A DNA stretch of 23,055 bases, taken from the NCBI GenBank assembly GCA_020025455.1, contig JAHHSC010000009.1, positions 1 through 23,055 on the forward strand, written 5' to 3'. Position 1 is the first letter of the stretch. Every line of letters starts with the position of its first letter. The stretch is from Lawsonibacter sp. GTDB taxonomy: Bacteria; Bacillota; Clostridia; Oscillospirales; Oscillospiraceae. Below the pieces are notes generated by a model. It did not search any database and was not told where the DNA came from. It saw nothing but the letters and a program-made list of their open reading frames with translations. A program made the position numbers and the translations under genes. Below are positions 6,828 to 14,378 of this stretch, in pieces.

Positions 6828-7564
6828 AGCTGTTGATTTTCGGCGGCACCACCGAGGGCCGCCGCCTCTCCCACCTGCTGGCCCAAAGGGGCGCTCAGGT
6901 CACCGTGTCGGTGGCCACCGACTACGGGAAGGAGGAGCAGGGCGATGGGGACGGCGTGAGCGTCCTCACCGGGCGGCTGGATGCAGAGCAGATGGCCCGT
7001 CTGCTCTCCGGCTTCGAGCTGTGCATTGACGCCACCCACCCCTATGCCGTGGAGGCCACCGCCAACATCCGGGCCGCCTGTGAGCAGGCGGGGGTCCCCT
7101 GCCGCCGTCTCCTGCGCCGGGACGGCGGACAGGCCGACGGGTTCTTCTGCGACAGCGCGGCGGAGGCCGCCCAATATCTGGAGGGCCGGGAGGGCCGTAT
7201 CCTGCTGACCACCGGGGCAAAGGAGGTATCGGTCTTTTCCCGGCTGGGTCCAGATCGGCTCTACCCCCGGGTGCTCCCCTCCCACGCCGGGATCTCCGCC
7301 TGTGAGGAGGCCGGCATCCCACACCGCAACATTCTGGCCATGCAGGGCCCTTTTTCGGAGGAATTGAACACCGCCCTGCTCCGCCAGTTCCAGATCACCT
7401 ACCTGGTCACCAAGGACGGCGGCCCCACCGGCGGCTTTCCCGAAAAGGTCCGGGCCGCCCGGGCCGCCGGTGCAGAACTGGTCATCATCCGCCGCCCGGA
7501 GGAGCAGGGAGAGACCTTTGATGAAATTTTGACATTCTGTGAGGAGATGATGAGATGTTTGTAA
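6824..7564 (+). CDS. cbiJ: Cobalt-precorrin-6A reductase CbiJ
   Basis: The 246-residue product begins MKLLIFGGTTEGRRLSHLLA and contains CIDATHPYAVEATANIRAAC, ILLTTGAKEVSVF and YLVTKDGGPTGGFPEKV, the characteristic order of CbiJ/CobK. It reduces precorrin-6A with a nicotinamide cofactor (NADH in CbiJ-type enzymes). Length is normal. It starts inside the cbiH stop and overlaps the next gene by 10 bases. Confidence 0.94.
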   Translation: MKLLIFGGTTEGRRLSHLLAQRGAQVTVSVATDYGKEEQGDGDGVSVLTGRLDAEQMARLLSGFELCIDATHPYAVEATANIRAACEQAGVPCRRLLRRDGGQADGFFCDSAAEAAQYLEGREGRILLTTGAKEVSVFSRLGPDRLYPRVLPSHAGISACEEAGIPHRNILAMQGPFSEELNTALLRQFQITYLVTKDGGPTGGFPEKVRAARAAGAELVIIRRPEEQGETFDEILTFCEEMMRCL

Positions 7565-8760
7565 CGCTGGTGGGTTTGGGCTGCGGCACCACCGACACCA
7601 TGACTGCGGAGGGCCAGAGAGCCATTTTAGAGGCCGACTGCCTTCTGGGGGCCGGACGGCTGCTGGAGGCCCTGCCCGCCTCCTGCTCCCAAGCCCGCGT
7701 GTCTGCCACCAAGCCCGGCGATCTGCTGGAGGGCATCCTGTCCTCCGGGGCGGAGCGCCCCTGTGTGGTCTACAGCGGCGACACCGGCTTCTACTCCGGC
7801 ACCCGCTCCCTCCTGCCCCTGCTGGAGGAGCGCAGCATCCCCCACAAGGTCCTCCCCGGCGTGTCAAGCGTCCAGCTGCTCTCCGCCCGCCTGGGCCGAC
7901 CCTGGCAGGACTGGGTGCTGCGCTCTGCCCACGGGGTCCGCTGTGACCCGGTGGCCGCGCTCATGGAAGGGGCAGGCCGGCCCGCGTTCTTCCTCACCGG
8001 CGGCACCCTCGGCCCTGCCGACCTGTGCCGCAAGCTCACCGAGGCGGGCCTTGGTGAGCTGACCGTTACGGTGGGCGAGTACCTCTCCTACCCCCAGGAG
8101 ACCATTCGCTCGGGCCGCGCGGCGGACTTCTCGGGGTTAGCATTTGCCCCCCTGTCCGTGCTTCTCTGTGAGGGCATCAAGGCCCCGCCCCGCCGTGCCC
8201 CCGGCTTTCCGGACGAGGCGTTTCTGCGGGACAAGGTCCCCATGACCAAGCAGGAGGTCCGGGCCGCCGTTCTCGGCAAGCTGGCCCCCGCTCCAACCGA
8301 CGTTCTCTGGGACGTGGGGGCGGGTACGGGCAGCGTGTCGGTGGAGCTGGCCCTGGCTGCTCCCGCCGGGCACGTCTGGGCGGTGGAGCGCCACGCCGAC
8401 GCCTGTGCCCTCATCCGCAGAAACCGGGAAAAGTTCGGAGCCTGGAACCTGACTTTGGTGGAGGGAACGGCTCCTGACGTGCTTGCCGATCTGCCCGCCC
8501 CCGACGGGGTGTTCCTCGGCGGTTCGGGTGGGAACCTGGCCGCCATCGTGGATGCGGTGCTGGCCAAAAATCCCGCCGCCCGTATCTGCATTTCCGCCAT
8601 TGCGCTGGAATCGCTGGCATCTGCGGTGGCCGCGCTCACCGACTGCGGCCTTTCCGTTGAGGTGAGCCAGATCAGTGTGAGCCGCACTAAGAAGGCCGGT
8701 TCGCTCCATCTGCTCACCGCCAACAACCCGGTCTTTCTCATCACAGGAGTTCAGCCATGA
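7555..8760 (+). CDS. cbiET: Fused cobalt-precorrin-6B/7 C5,C15-methyltransferase and decarboxylase CbiET
   Basis: A 401-residue fusion corresponding to CbiE plus CbiT, equivalent to CobL. The CbiE half (about residues 1-200) has LVGLGCGTTDTMTAEGQ, VVYSGDTGFYSGT and VLPGVSSVQLLSARLG. The CbiT half (about 220-400) has DEAFLRDKVPMTKQEVRA, the SAM loop DVGAGTG at 253-259 and PDGVFLGGSGG. Together they methylate C5 and C15 and decarboxylate the C12 acetate side chain. Fusion is common in Firmicutes. The stop overlaps the cbiA start as ATGA. Confidence 0.95.
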   Translation: MFVTLVGLGCGTTDTMTAEGQRAILEADCLLGAGRLLEALPASCSQARVSATKPGDLLEGILSSGAERPCVVYSGDTGFYSGTRSLLPLLEERSIPHKVLPGVSSVQLLSARLGRPWQDWVLRSAHGVRCDPVAALMEGAGRPAFFLTGGTLGPADLCRKLTEAGLGELTVTVGEYLSYPQETIRSGRAADFSGLAFAPLSVLLCEGIKAPPRRAPGFPDEAFLRDKVPMTKQEVRAAVLGKLAPAPTDVLWDVGAGTGSVSVELALAAPAGHVWAVERHADACALIRRNREKFGAWNLTLVEGTAPDVLADLPAPDGVFLGGSGGNLAAIVDAVLAKNPAARICISAIALESLASAVAALTDCGLSVEVSQISVSRTKKAGSLHLLTANNPVFLITGVQP

Positions 8761-10121
8761 TGGGGCTTGTGGTGGCCGCGCCCCAGTCGGGCAGCGGCAA
8801 GACGGCCTTCACCTGTGCCCTGCTGGCCGCGCTGAAAAAACGGGGGGTCCTCCCCTGCTCCTTTAAGTGCGGGCCGGACTATATCGACCCCATGTTCCAC
8901 CGCTCCGTGCTGGGGGTGGACTGCCATAACCTGGATCTGTTTCTGGCCTCTGAAAACCGGGTGCGCGCGATTTTTGCCGCCGGTGCCGCTGGACACGGGG
9001 CTGCGGTGGTAGAGGGGGCCATGGGACTATACGACGGGCTCTCCTTCACCGACCGGGCCAGTGCCTGGCACATCGCCCAGGTTTTGGGTTTGCCCGTCAT
9101 TCTGGTGCTGCGCCCCCGTGGGGTCAGTCTCACCCTGGCCGCCCAGCTCAGAGGGCTAATGGACTTTCGCTCCCCCAGCCCCATCGCCGGCATCGTCCTG
9201 AACGACTGCCGGGAGGGGCTGTACCGCTCCCTGGCCCCCATGCTGGAGCGGGAGACGGGCCTTCCCGTGCTTGGTTTTCTGCCCCATATGGAGCAGGCCG
9301 ACCTGCCAAGCCGCCATCTGGGCCTGTACACTGCCGGGGAGATTCACGATTTAAACGAGCGTGTGGAGGCCCTCTCCCAGGCTCTGGAGGAGCATGTGGA
9401 TTTTGACCGCCTGGCTGAGCTGTGCTCCATTTCGGTTCCTGCTCCCCCCGCCTCTGCCCTGTCTGCCGACAGAAAAATTCCCATTGCGGTGGCAAAAGAC
9501 GAGGCCTTCTGCTTCACCTATGCGGAGACGCTGGAGGCACTGGAGCAGGCAGGCGCCCAGCCGGTCTTTTTCAGCCCCATCCACGATGGCGGCCTGCCCC
9601 ATGGCGTTGGCGGACTGTATCTGCCCGGCGGCTACCCCGAGCTGTACGCCCGGGAGCTTTCGGAGAACGATTCCATGCGCACCGCTGTCCGGGCCGCTGT
9701 GGAGAGCGGCCTGCCCACGGTGGCTGAGTGCGGCGGTTTTCTCTACCTGGGCCGGGAACTGACCGGCTCAGACGGCGTCACCCGGCCCATGGCAGGCGTG
9801 CTCCCCGGCTCCGGGTTCCCCACCGGGAAGCTGGTCCGCTTCGGTTACGCCGCCCTCACCGCCCGGGAGGACAGTCTGCTGTTCCGGGCGGGCGAGTCGG
9901 TGCCTGTCCACGAGTTCCACCACTGGGACTCCACGGAAACCGGCTCCGCCCTTCATGCGGAAAAACCGGGCTCGGGACGGAGCTGGGACTGCGGCTTCGT
10001 CTCCAACACGCTGTACGCTGCCTTCCCCCACCTCTACTTTGGGGGAGACTTAAACCTGGCAGAGCGGTTTGTTTCCGCCGCCAAACGCGATTATGTGAAA
10101 GGAGAACAGCCATGGAATTGA
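8757..10121 (+). CDS. cbiA: Cobyrinate a,c-diamide synthase CbiA
   Basis: The 454-residue enzyme amidates the a and c side chains of cobyrinate using ATP and glutamine. An N-terminal dethiobiotin-synthetase-like domain carries the P-loop APQSGSGKT (residues 7-15) and FKCGPDYIDPMFH; VVEGAMGLYDG follows. The C-terminal class I glutaminase-type domain has YLPGGYPELYA, the nucleophile Cys325 in AECGGFLYLG, and HEFHHWD (385-391). Two ATG codons occur at the start; the first overlaps the cbiET stop. It overlaps cobT by 10 bases. Confidence 0.95.
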   Translation: MMGLVVAAPQSGSGKTAFTCALLAALKKRGVLPCSFKCGPDYIDPMFHRSVLGVDCHNLDLFLASENRVRAIFAAGAAGHGAAVVEGAMGLYDGLSFTDRASAWHIAQVLGLPVILVLRPRGVSLTLAAQLRGLMDFRSPSPIAGIVLNDCREGLYRSLAPMLERETGLPVLGFLPHMEQADLPSRHLGLYTAGEIHDLNERVEALSQALEEHVDFDRLAELCSISVPAPPASALSADRKIPIAVAKDEAFCFTYAETLEALEQAGAQPVFFSPIHDGGLPHGVGGLYLPGGYPELYARELSENDSMRTAVRAAVESGLPTVAECGGFLYLGRELTGSDGVTRPMAGVLPGSGFPTGKLVRFGYAALTAREDSLLFRAGESVPVHEFHHWDSTETGSALHAEKPGSGRSWDCGFVSNTLYAAFPHLYFGGDLNLAERFVSAAKRDYVKGEQPWN

Positions 10122-11176
10122 CCTCTCTGCTTCAAGCCATCGGCCCCGCCGAGGAATCTGCCCGGCTCCGTGCCCAAGCCAAGTGGGCCGCGGTAGCAAA
10201 GCCCCTGGGCGGTCTTGGTCTGCTGGAAACCGCCATTGAGGACATTGCCGCTCTCACCGGCGACCATCAGGTGGATCTGAGCCGCCGCACCCTGTTGGTG
10301 CTGTGCGCCGATAACGGCGTCACCGCCCAGGGCGTGGCCCAGGCCCCTCCCTCGGTCACGGCTCTGGTGGCCCGGAATCTGGGCGCGGGCACCGCCAGCG
10401 TCAGCCGTATGGCCGCCTGTGCCCACTGTGAGGTGGTCCCGGTGGACATGGGTATGCTGGATTTTCAGGGGGCCGCCGGAGTGCTGAACCGCCGCGTCGG
10501 CAACGGCACCGGCGACATCTCCCAGGGGCCCGCCATGAGCCGGGAGCAGGCTCTTTCCGCCATTCAGGTGGGCATGGATCTGGTCCGGGAGCAGGCGGAA
10601 CGGGGCTGTACCCTGCTGGCCACCGGTGAGGTAGGCATGGGCAACACCACCACCTCTGCCGCTGTGACCTGTGCCCTGCTGGGCCGCTCCCCCGTGGAGC
10701 TAACCGGCCGGGGGGCGGGTCTCTCCGATGAGGGACTTTTGAACAAGCAGACCGCTATTGCCCAGGCCCTGGCGGTGAACCGCCCAGACCCCGCCGACCC
10801 GGTGGACGTGCTGGCCAAGGTGGGCGGTTTTGATCTGGCCGGTCTGTGCGGGGTCTTTCTGGGCGGCGCACGTTATAAGGTCCCCGTCCTTCTGGACGGT
10901 ATCATCAGCTCCGCCGCCGCCCTGTGCGCGGTGCGGCTGTGCCAAAACGCCGGGAAGGCTCTGCTGGCCAGCCACCTGTCCGCCGAGCCAGCCGGGGCCG
11001 CCCTGCTGGAGGCCCTTGGGAAGAAACCTCTGCTCACCGCCGGTCTGCGGCTGGGCGAGGGCACCGGGGCGGTGGCCGCCATCCCCCTGCTGGACATGGC
11101 CCTGGCCGTCTATTATGAGGCCGCCACCTTTGCAGACTGCGGCCTGGCCCCCTATGTGCCCCAGGGAGGGACCTGA
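10112..11176 (+). CDS. cobT: Nicotinate-nucleotide:dimethylbenzimidazole phosphoribosyltransferase CobT
   Basis: The 354-residue product activates the lower-ligand base by making its alpha-ribotide. Family segments are KPLGGLGLLE, CADNGVTAQGVAQAPPSVTA, GEVGMGNTTTSAA, LTGRGAGLSDEGL, GGFDLAGLCGVFLGGA and LRLGEGTGA, in which Glu316 matches the catalytic glutamate near residue 317 of the Salmonella enzyme. I chose ATG 10112, behind AAAGGAGAA (10098-10106), because homology starts there; the open frame upstream is antisense to nothing and merely a shadow of cbiA. CobT is followed one base later by cobU. Confidence 0.95.
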   Translation: MELTSLLQAIGPAEESARLRAQAKWAAVAKPLGGLGLLETAIEDIAALTGDHQVDLSRRTLLVLCADNGVTAQGVAQAPPSVTALVARNLGAGTASVSRMAACAHCEVVPVDMGMLDFQGAAGVLNRRVGNGTGDISQGPAMSREQALSAIQVGMDLVREQAERGCTLLATGEVGMGNTTTSAAVTCALLGRSPVELTGRGAGLSDEGLLNKQTAIAQALAVNRPDPADPVDVLAKVGGFDLAGLCGVFLGGARYKVPVLLDGIISSAAALCAVRLCQNAGKALLASHLSAEPAGAALLEALGKKPLLTAGLRLGEGTGAVAAIPLLDMALAVYYEAATFADCGLAPYVPQGGT

Positions 11177-11177
11177 T

Positions 11178-11696
11178 ATGTTCACCATGGTCGTGGGAGG
11201 GGCCGCCAGCGGCAAGAGCGCGTTCGCCGAGTCGCTGGTGCTGCGCGCTCCCCTTGAACACCGCATCTACATCGCCACCATGGAGCCCTTTGATGCAGAA
11301 TGTCTCCGCCGCATCGAGAAGCACCGGGCCATGCGGGCAGAGAAAGGCTTTCAGACGGTGGAGTGCTACCGGGATCTGTCCTCAGTCCGGGTGCCCAAGG
11401 GCAGCACGGTGCTGCTGGAATGTCTGGGCAATCTGTGCGCCAACGAGCTGTACGGCCCCGAAGGAAGCCGGGCGGAGGAGGCCATCTTCTCCGGGGTTCA
11501 ACGCCTGTTGACCCAGTGCAGCCACCTGATTCTGGTGTCCAACGAGGTGTGCTCCGGGGGAACCAAGTACGCCGGGGACACCCTCTCCTATCTGAAGCTC
11601 ATGGGCAGGCTCAACTGCCGTCTGGCCGCTCTGGCGGACAACCTCTGCGAGGTGGTCTGTGGGGTGCCGGTGTGGCACAAAGGAGGTTCCCTGTGA
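11178..11696 (+). CDS. cobU: Adenosylcobinamide kinase / guanylyltransferase CobU
   Basis: A 172-residue CobU-type protein that phosphorylates adenosylcobinamide and transfers GMP to it. It has the P-loop GGAASGKS (residues 7-14), IYIATMEPFDAECLRRIEKH with the guanylyl-accepting His49 of the HR motif, and LLECLGNLCANELYG. The C-terminal part is unusual: where most CobU have NEVGxGxVP followed by RxFRD, this one reads NEVCSGGTKYAGDTLSYLKL before MGRLN and GVPVWHKG. The start is ATG 11178 after CAGGGAGGG (11162-11170). The GTG of cobS overlaps its stop. A second, shorter CobU-like gene lies downstream. Confidence 0.88.
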   Translation: MFTMVVGGAASGKSAFAESLVLRAPLEHRIYIATMEPFDAECLRRIEKHRAMRAEKGFQTVECYRDLSSVRVPKGSTVLLECLGNLCANELYGPEGSRAEEAIFSGVQRLLTQCSHLILVSNEVCSGGTKYAGDTLSYLKLMGRLNCRLAALADNLCEVVCGVPVWHKGGSL

Positions 11697-12472
11697 AAAC
11701 CTGTTTGGAGACTTTGGCGGTGGCCTTCGGGATGTTTTCCGCTGTGCCTGTGCCCCAGCCCGAGTGGAATGAAAAAAATATGAAATACGCCCTGTGCGCC
11801 TTCCCGCTGGTGGGGGTGCTGGTGGGCGCTGTGTGGCTCTTGTGGGCCAAAGTCTGCGCTCTGCTGACCCTGCCCGCTTTTCTGCGGGGGGCGGGCTTCT
11901 GCCTTCTGCCCGTAGCGGTGACCGGCGGCATCCATCTGGATGGCTACGCCGACGTGAGCGACGCCCTGGCCAGCTGGGCCACTCCGGAGCGGCGGCAGGA
12001 GATTTTGAAGGACTCCCACTGTGGGGCCTTCGCCATCATCCGGCTGTGTACCTACTTTCTGTGGGATTTCGCTCTGTGTGCTGCGTTTCTTCCACAACAG
12101 CCCGCTCTTTTGTGCGCGGCGGTAAGTTTTGTCCTGTCCCGGACCCTGTCCGGTCTGGCCATTGCCACCCTGCCGCTGGCCCGGGACAGCGGTCTGGCCC
12201 ACACCTTTGCCAGCGCCGCCCACCGGGGGCGGGTGAAGCTGGTGCTGTCTCTGGCCGCCCTGCTGGAATCAGCCCTGCTTGTGTGGCTTGGCGGACTGTC
12301 CGCACTGGCTATGCTGGCCGCCGCCCTGCTGTGCCTGTGGCACTATTGCCGCACCGCAAAAAACCAGTTCGGCGGTATTTCGGGGGACCTGGCGGGCTGG
12401 TTTTTGCAAAAAGCGGAAGTTTGGATGCTGTGCGCCCTGGTGCTCAGCCAGTATGTGGAGGAATTGCTATGA
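11693..12472 (+). CDS. cobS: Adenosylcobinamide-GDP ribazoletransferase (cobalamin synthase) CobS
   Basis: The 259-residue integral membrane enzyme joins GDP-cobinamide to alpha-ribazole (or its phosphate), completing the cobalamin nucleotide loop. Visible hallmarks are FGMFSAVPVPQPEW, FPLVGVLVGAVW, the catalytic-region GGIHLDGYADVSDA, KDSHCGAFAIIRL and several hydrophobic helices. The start is GTG 11693, behind AAAGGAGGTTCC (11679-11690) and overlapping the cobU stop as GTGA; the next in-frame ATG codons would remove conserved sequence. Its stop overlaps the next ATG. Confidence 0.94.
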   Translation: MKTCLETLAVAFGMFSAVPVPQPEWNEKNMKYALCAFPLVGVLVGAVWLLWAKVCALLTLPAFLRGAGFCLLPVAVTGGIHLDGYADVSDALASWATPERRQEILKDSHCGAFAIIRLCTYFLWDFALCAAFLPQQPALLCAAVSFVLSRTLSGLAIATLPLARDSGLAHTFASAAHRGRVKLVLSLAALLESALLVWLGGLSALAMLAAALLCLWHYCRTAKNQFGGISGDLAGWFLQKAEVWMLCALVLSQYVEELL

Positions 12473-12807
12473 TTTTCATTACCGGCCCCCTGTTCAGCGG
12501 CAAGCGGCACTATGCCATGGAGCTGCTGGGCTGTGAGGAGCAGGATCTTGCCGCGCGGGCTGCACTGGACGTTCAGGACCTGGCCGCCCAGCGGGCGGAC
12601 GATCTGGAGGCGTTGGCCCGTGAGCTGGCCCAATACGAGGTGGTCACCGCCGCAGAGGTAGGGGGCGGCGTGGTCCCCATGGACCCCGGTGAGCGGGCCT
12701 CCCGTGAGGCGGCAGGGCGGCTTTGTGTCCTGCTGGCTCAGCAGGCCCAGGCGGTAGTCCGGGTGTTCTGCGGGGTCCCCACTGTGCTGAAAGGACCGCT
12801 GCCATGA
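12469..12807 (+). CDS. Short CobU-like protein
   Basis: This 112-residue protein has a Walker A-like GPLFSGKR (residues 6-13) and then passes directly to VTAAEVGGGVVPMDPGER followed by REAAGRL and FCGVPTVLKG. That C-terminal block is the canonical end of CobU (NEVGxGxVPxxxxxR, GxPxxLKG). The middle of CobU, including the HR histidine that carries GMP, is missing. It overlaps cobS and the next gene as ATGA on both sides, so it is kept in the operon. It may be a kinase, a partner of the upstream CobU, or a degenerate copy. I recall similar short CobU-like genes in other Firmicutes cobalamin operons, so it is probably not a recent deletion. Confidence 0.65.
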   Translation: MIFITGPLFSGKRHYAMELLGCEEQDLAARAALDVQDLAAQRADDLEALARELAQYEVVTAAEVGGGVVPMDPGERASREAAGRLCVLLAQQAQAVVRVFCGVPTVLKGPLP

Positions 12808-13412
12808 AAATTTACCTCTTCCGCCACGGGGAGACTCAGTGGAACCGGGAAAAGCGCTATCAGGGTGTCAGCGACGTGCCCCTGTCTCCAGAGGGGGAGG
12901 CTGCCCTTATCCCCGCCGGATTTACCCCGAAGGCGGTCTATGTCAGTCCCCTGTGCCGGACCCGCCAGACGGCGGAGCGGCTTTTCCCAACCGTCCCGCA
13001 AATCGTCGTGGATGACCTGCGGGAGATGGACTTCGGCGCCTTCGAGGGCCGCAATTATATGGAGATGGAGCACGACACCGCCTACCGCACCTGGGTGGAC
13101 GGAAACTGTGAGGGCCGCTGTCCCGGCGGTGAGGACTGGGCCATGTTCGCCTTCCGTGTAGAGCGGGCCTTTCTCGCCCTGGTGGAGGACCACCTGGAGC
13201 GGCAGGAGGACGAACTGGTCCTCGTGGCCCACGGCGGGGTCCAGATGGCCCTGATGGAGGCCTTCGCTCTGCCCCGGAAGGAGCGCTACCAGTGGTTCGT
13301 TCCGCCCGGCGGCGGCTTCCGGCTGGAGCTGGAGGAATCCCTCTGGGATACGGGACAGAAGCTCCGATACCTGGATACGGTGCGCTGCACCAGAGAGGAG
13401 AATCTATGCTGA
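12804..13412 (+). CDS. cobC: Alpha-ribazole phosphatase (CobC-like histidine phosphatase)
   Basis: A 202-residue histidine phosphatase with the catalytic FRHGETQWN (Arg7, His8), SPLCRTRQTAE and the second active-site histidine His143 in VAHGGVQ. REMDFGAFEGRNYMEM is the usual acid-containing loop of the family. Such proteins are numerous and act on many substrates, but the location between cobS/cobU and cbiB makes removal of the phosphate from alpha-ribazole phosphate (or adenosylcobalamin phosphate) the likely job. Start ATG overlaps the preceding stop; a ribosome site GAAAGGA is at 12789-12795. The end overlaps cbiB by 7 bases. Confidence 0.85.
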   Translation: MKIYLFRHGETQWNREKRYQGVSDVPLSPEGEAALIPAGFTPKAVYVSPLCRTRQTAERLFPTVPQIVVDDLREMDFGAFEGRNYMEMEHDTAYRTWVDGNCEGRCPGGEDWAMFAFRVERAFLALVEDHLERQEDELVLVAHGGVQMALMEAFALPRKERYQWFVPPGGGFRLELEESLWDTGQKLRYLDTVRCTREENLC

Positions 13413-14371
13413 TCCTGTTGGCCGCCCTGGGCGGCTTTCTGCTGGACCTCTGGCTGGGCGACCCCGGCTGGATGCCCCACCCTGTCGTCTATATGGGCAG
13501 GCTCATCAGCGCCTCGGAGCGGTTTCTTCGCTCCCGCCTGCCTAAAACGCCCCGTGGCGAACGGATCGGCGGGGCACTGGTGGCGGTGTTCCTGCCCATT
13601 TTCACCCTGGTCCTGACCGGCACCGTCTGCCTGCTGGCTTACCGCCTCCACCCCGGTCTGGGGCTGGCTGTCCAGACTCTCTGGTGCTGGCAGGCCCTGG
13701 CCATGAAGGGATTGGCCCAGGAGAGCGGCAAGGTCCAAACCCAGCTGGAGCGTCACGACCTGCCCGCCGCCCGGACGGCGGTGAGCCGCATCGTGGGCCG
13801 GGACACCCAAGCTCTGGACGAGGTGGGGGTCACCAAGGCCGCCGTAGAGACGGTGGCAGAGAACTTTTCCGACGGTGTGGCCGCACCCATGCTCTATATG
13901 TTCCTGGGGGGCGCGCCCCTGGCTCTGTGCTACAAATCCATCAACACCATGGACAGTATGCTGGGCTATAAAAACGACCGGTACCTGCACTTCGGCCGCT
14001 GTGCCGCCAAGCTGGACGACGCGGCCAACTACCTGCCCGCCCGCATTGCCGCCCTCTTTTGGATCGCCGCCGCCTTTGTCACCGGCCACGACGGCAGAGG
14101 GGCCTTCCGCATCTGGCGCAGAGATAACCGCTGTCACGCCAGCCCCAACTCCGCCCAGACCGAGTCGGCCTGCGCCGGGTCCCTGGGCATCCAGCTGGCT
14201 GGCCCCGCCTGGTACTTCGGTCAGCGGTATGAGAAACCCACCATCGGCGATCCGGGCCGCACCCCCGAGCCCGCCGACATTGGCCGAGCCAACCAGATGC
14301 TGTACGCGGCGGGGACCCTGCTGCTGGTTTTCTGCGCCCTGGTTCGGGGTATGATCCTGATTGGAGGCTGA
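13406..14371 (+). CDS. cbiB: Adenosylcobinamide-phosphate synthase CbiB
   Basis: The 321-residue membrane protein attaches aminopropanol (or its phosphate) to the f side chain of cobyric acid. Family segments are WLGDPGWMPHPVVYMGRLI near the N-terminus, VETVAENFSDGVAAPMLYM, ALCYKSINTMDSMLGYKNDR and NRCHASPNSAQTESACAGSL. Several hydrophobic helices, including VFLPIFTLVLTGTVCLLAY, indicate the inner membrane position. The start is ATG 13406 after AGAGAGGAGAA (13392-13402); the longer frame upstream lies in cobC and is a shadow. Length is normal (about 310-330). Confidence 0.94.
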   Translation: MLILLAALGGFLLDLWLGDPGWMPHPVVYMGRLISASERFLRSRLPKTPRGERIGGALVAVFLPIFTLVLTGTVCLLAYRLHPGLGLAVQTLWCWQALAMKGLAQESGKVQTQLERHDLPAARTAVSRIVGRDTQALDEVGVTKAAVETVAENFSDGVAAPMLYMFLGGAPLALCYKSINTMDSMLGYKNDRYLHFGRCAAKLDDAANYLPARIAALFWIAAAFVTGHDGRGAFRIWRRDNRCHASPNSAQTESACAGSLGIQLAGPAWYFGQRYEKPTIGDPGRTPEPADIGRANQMLYAAGTLLLVFCALVRGMILIGG

Positions 14372-14378
14372 ACCTTCT

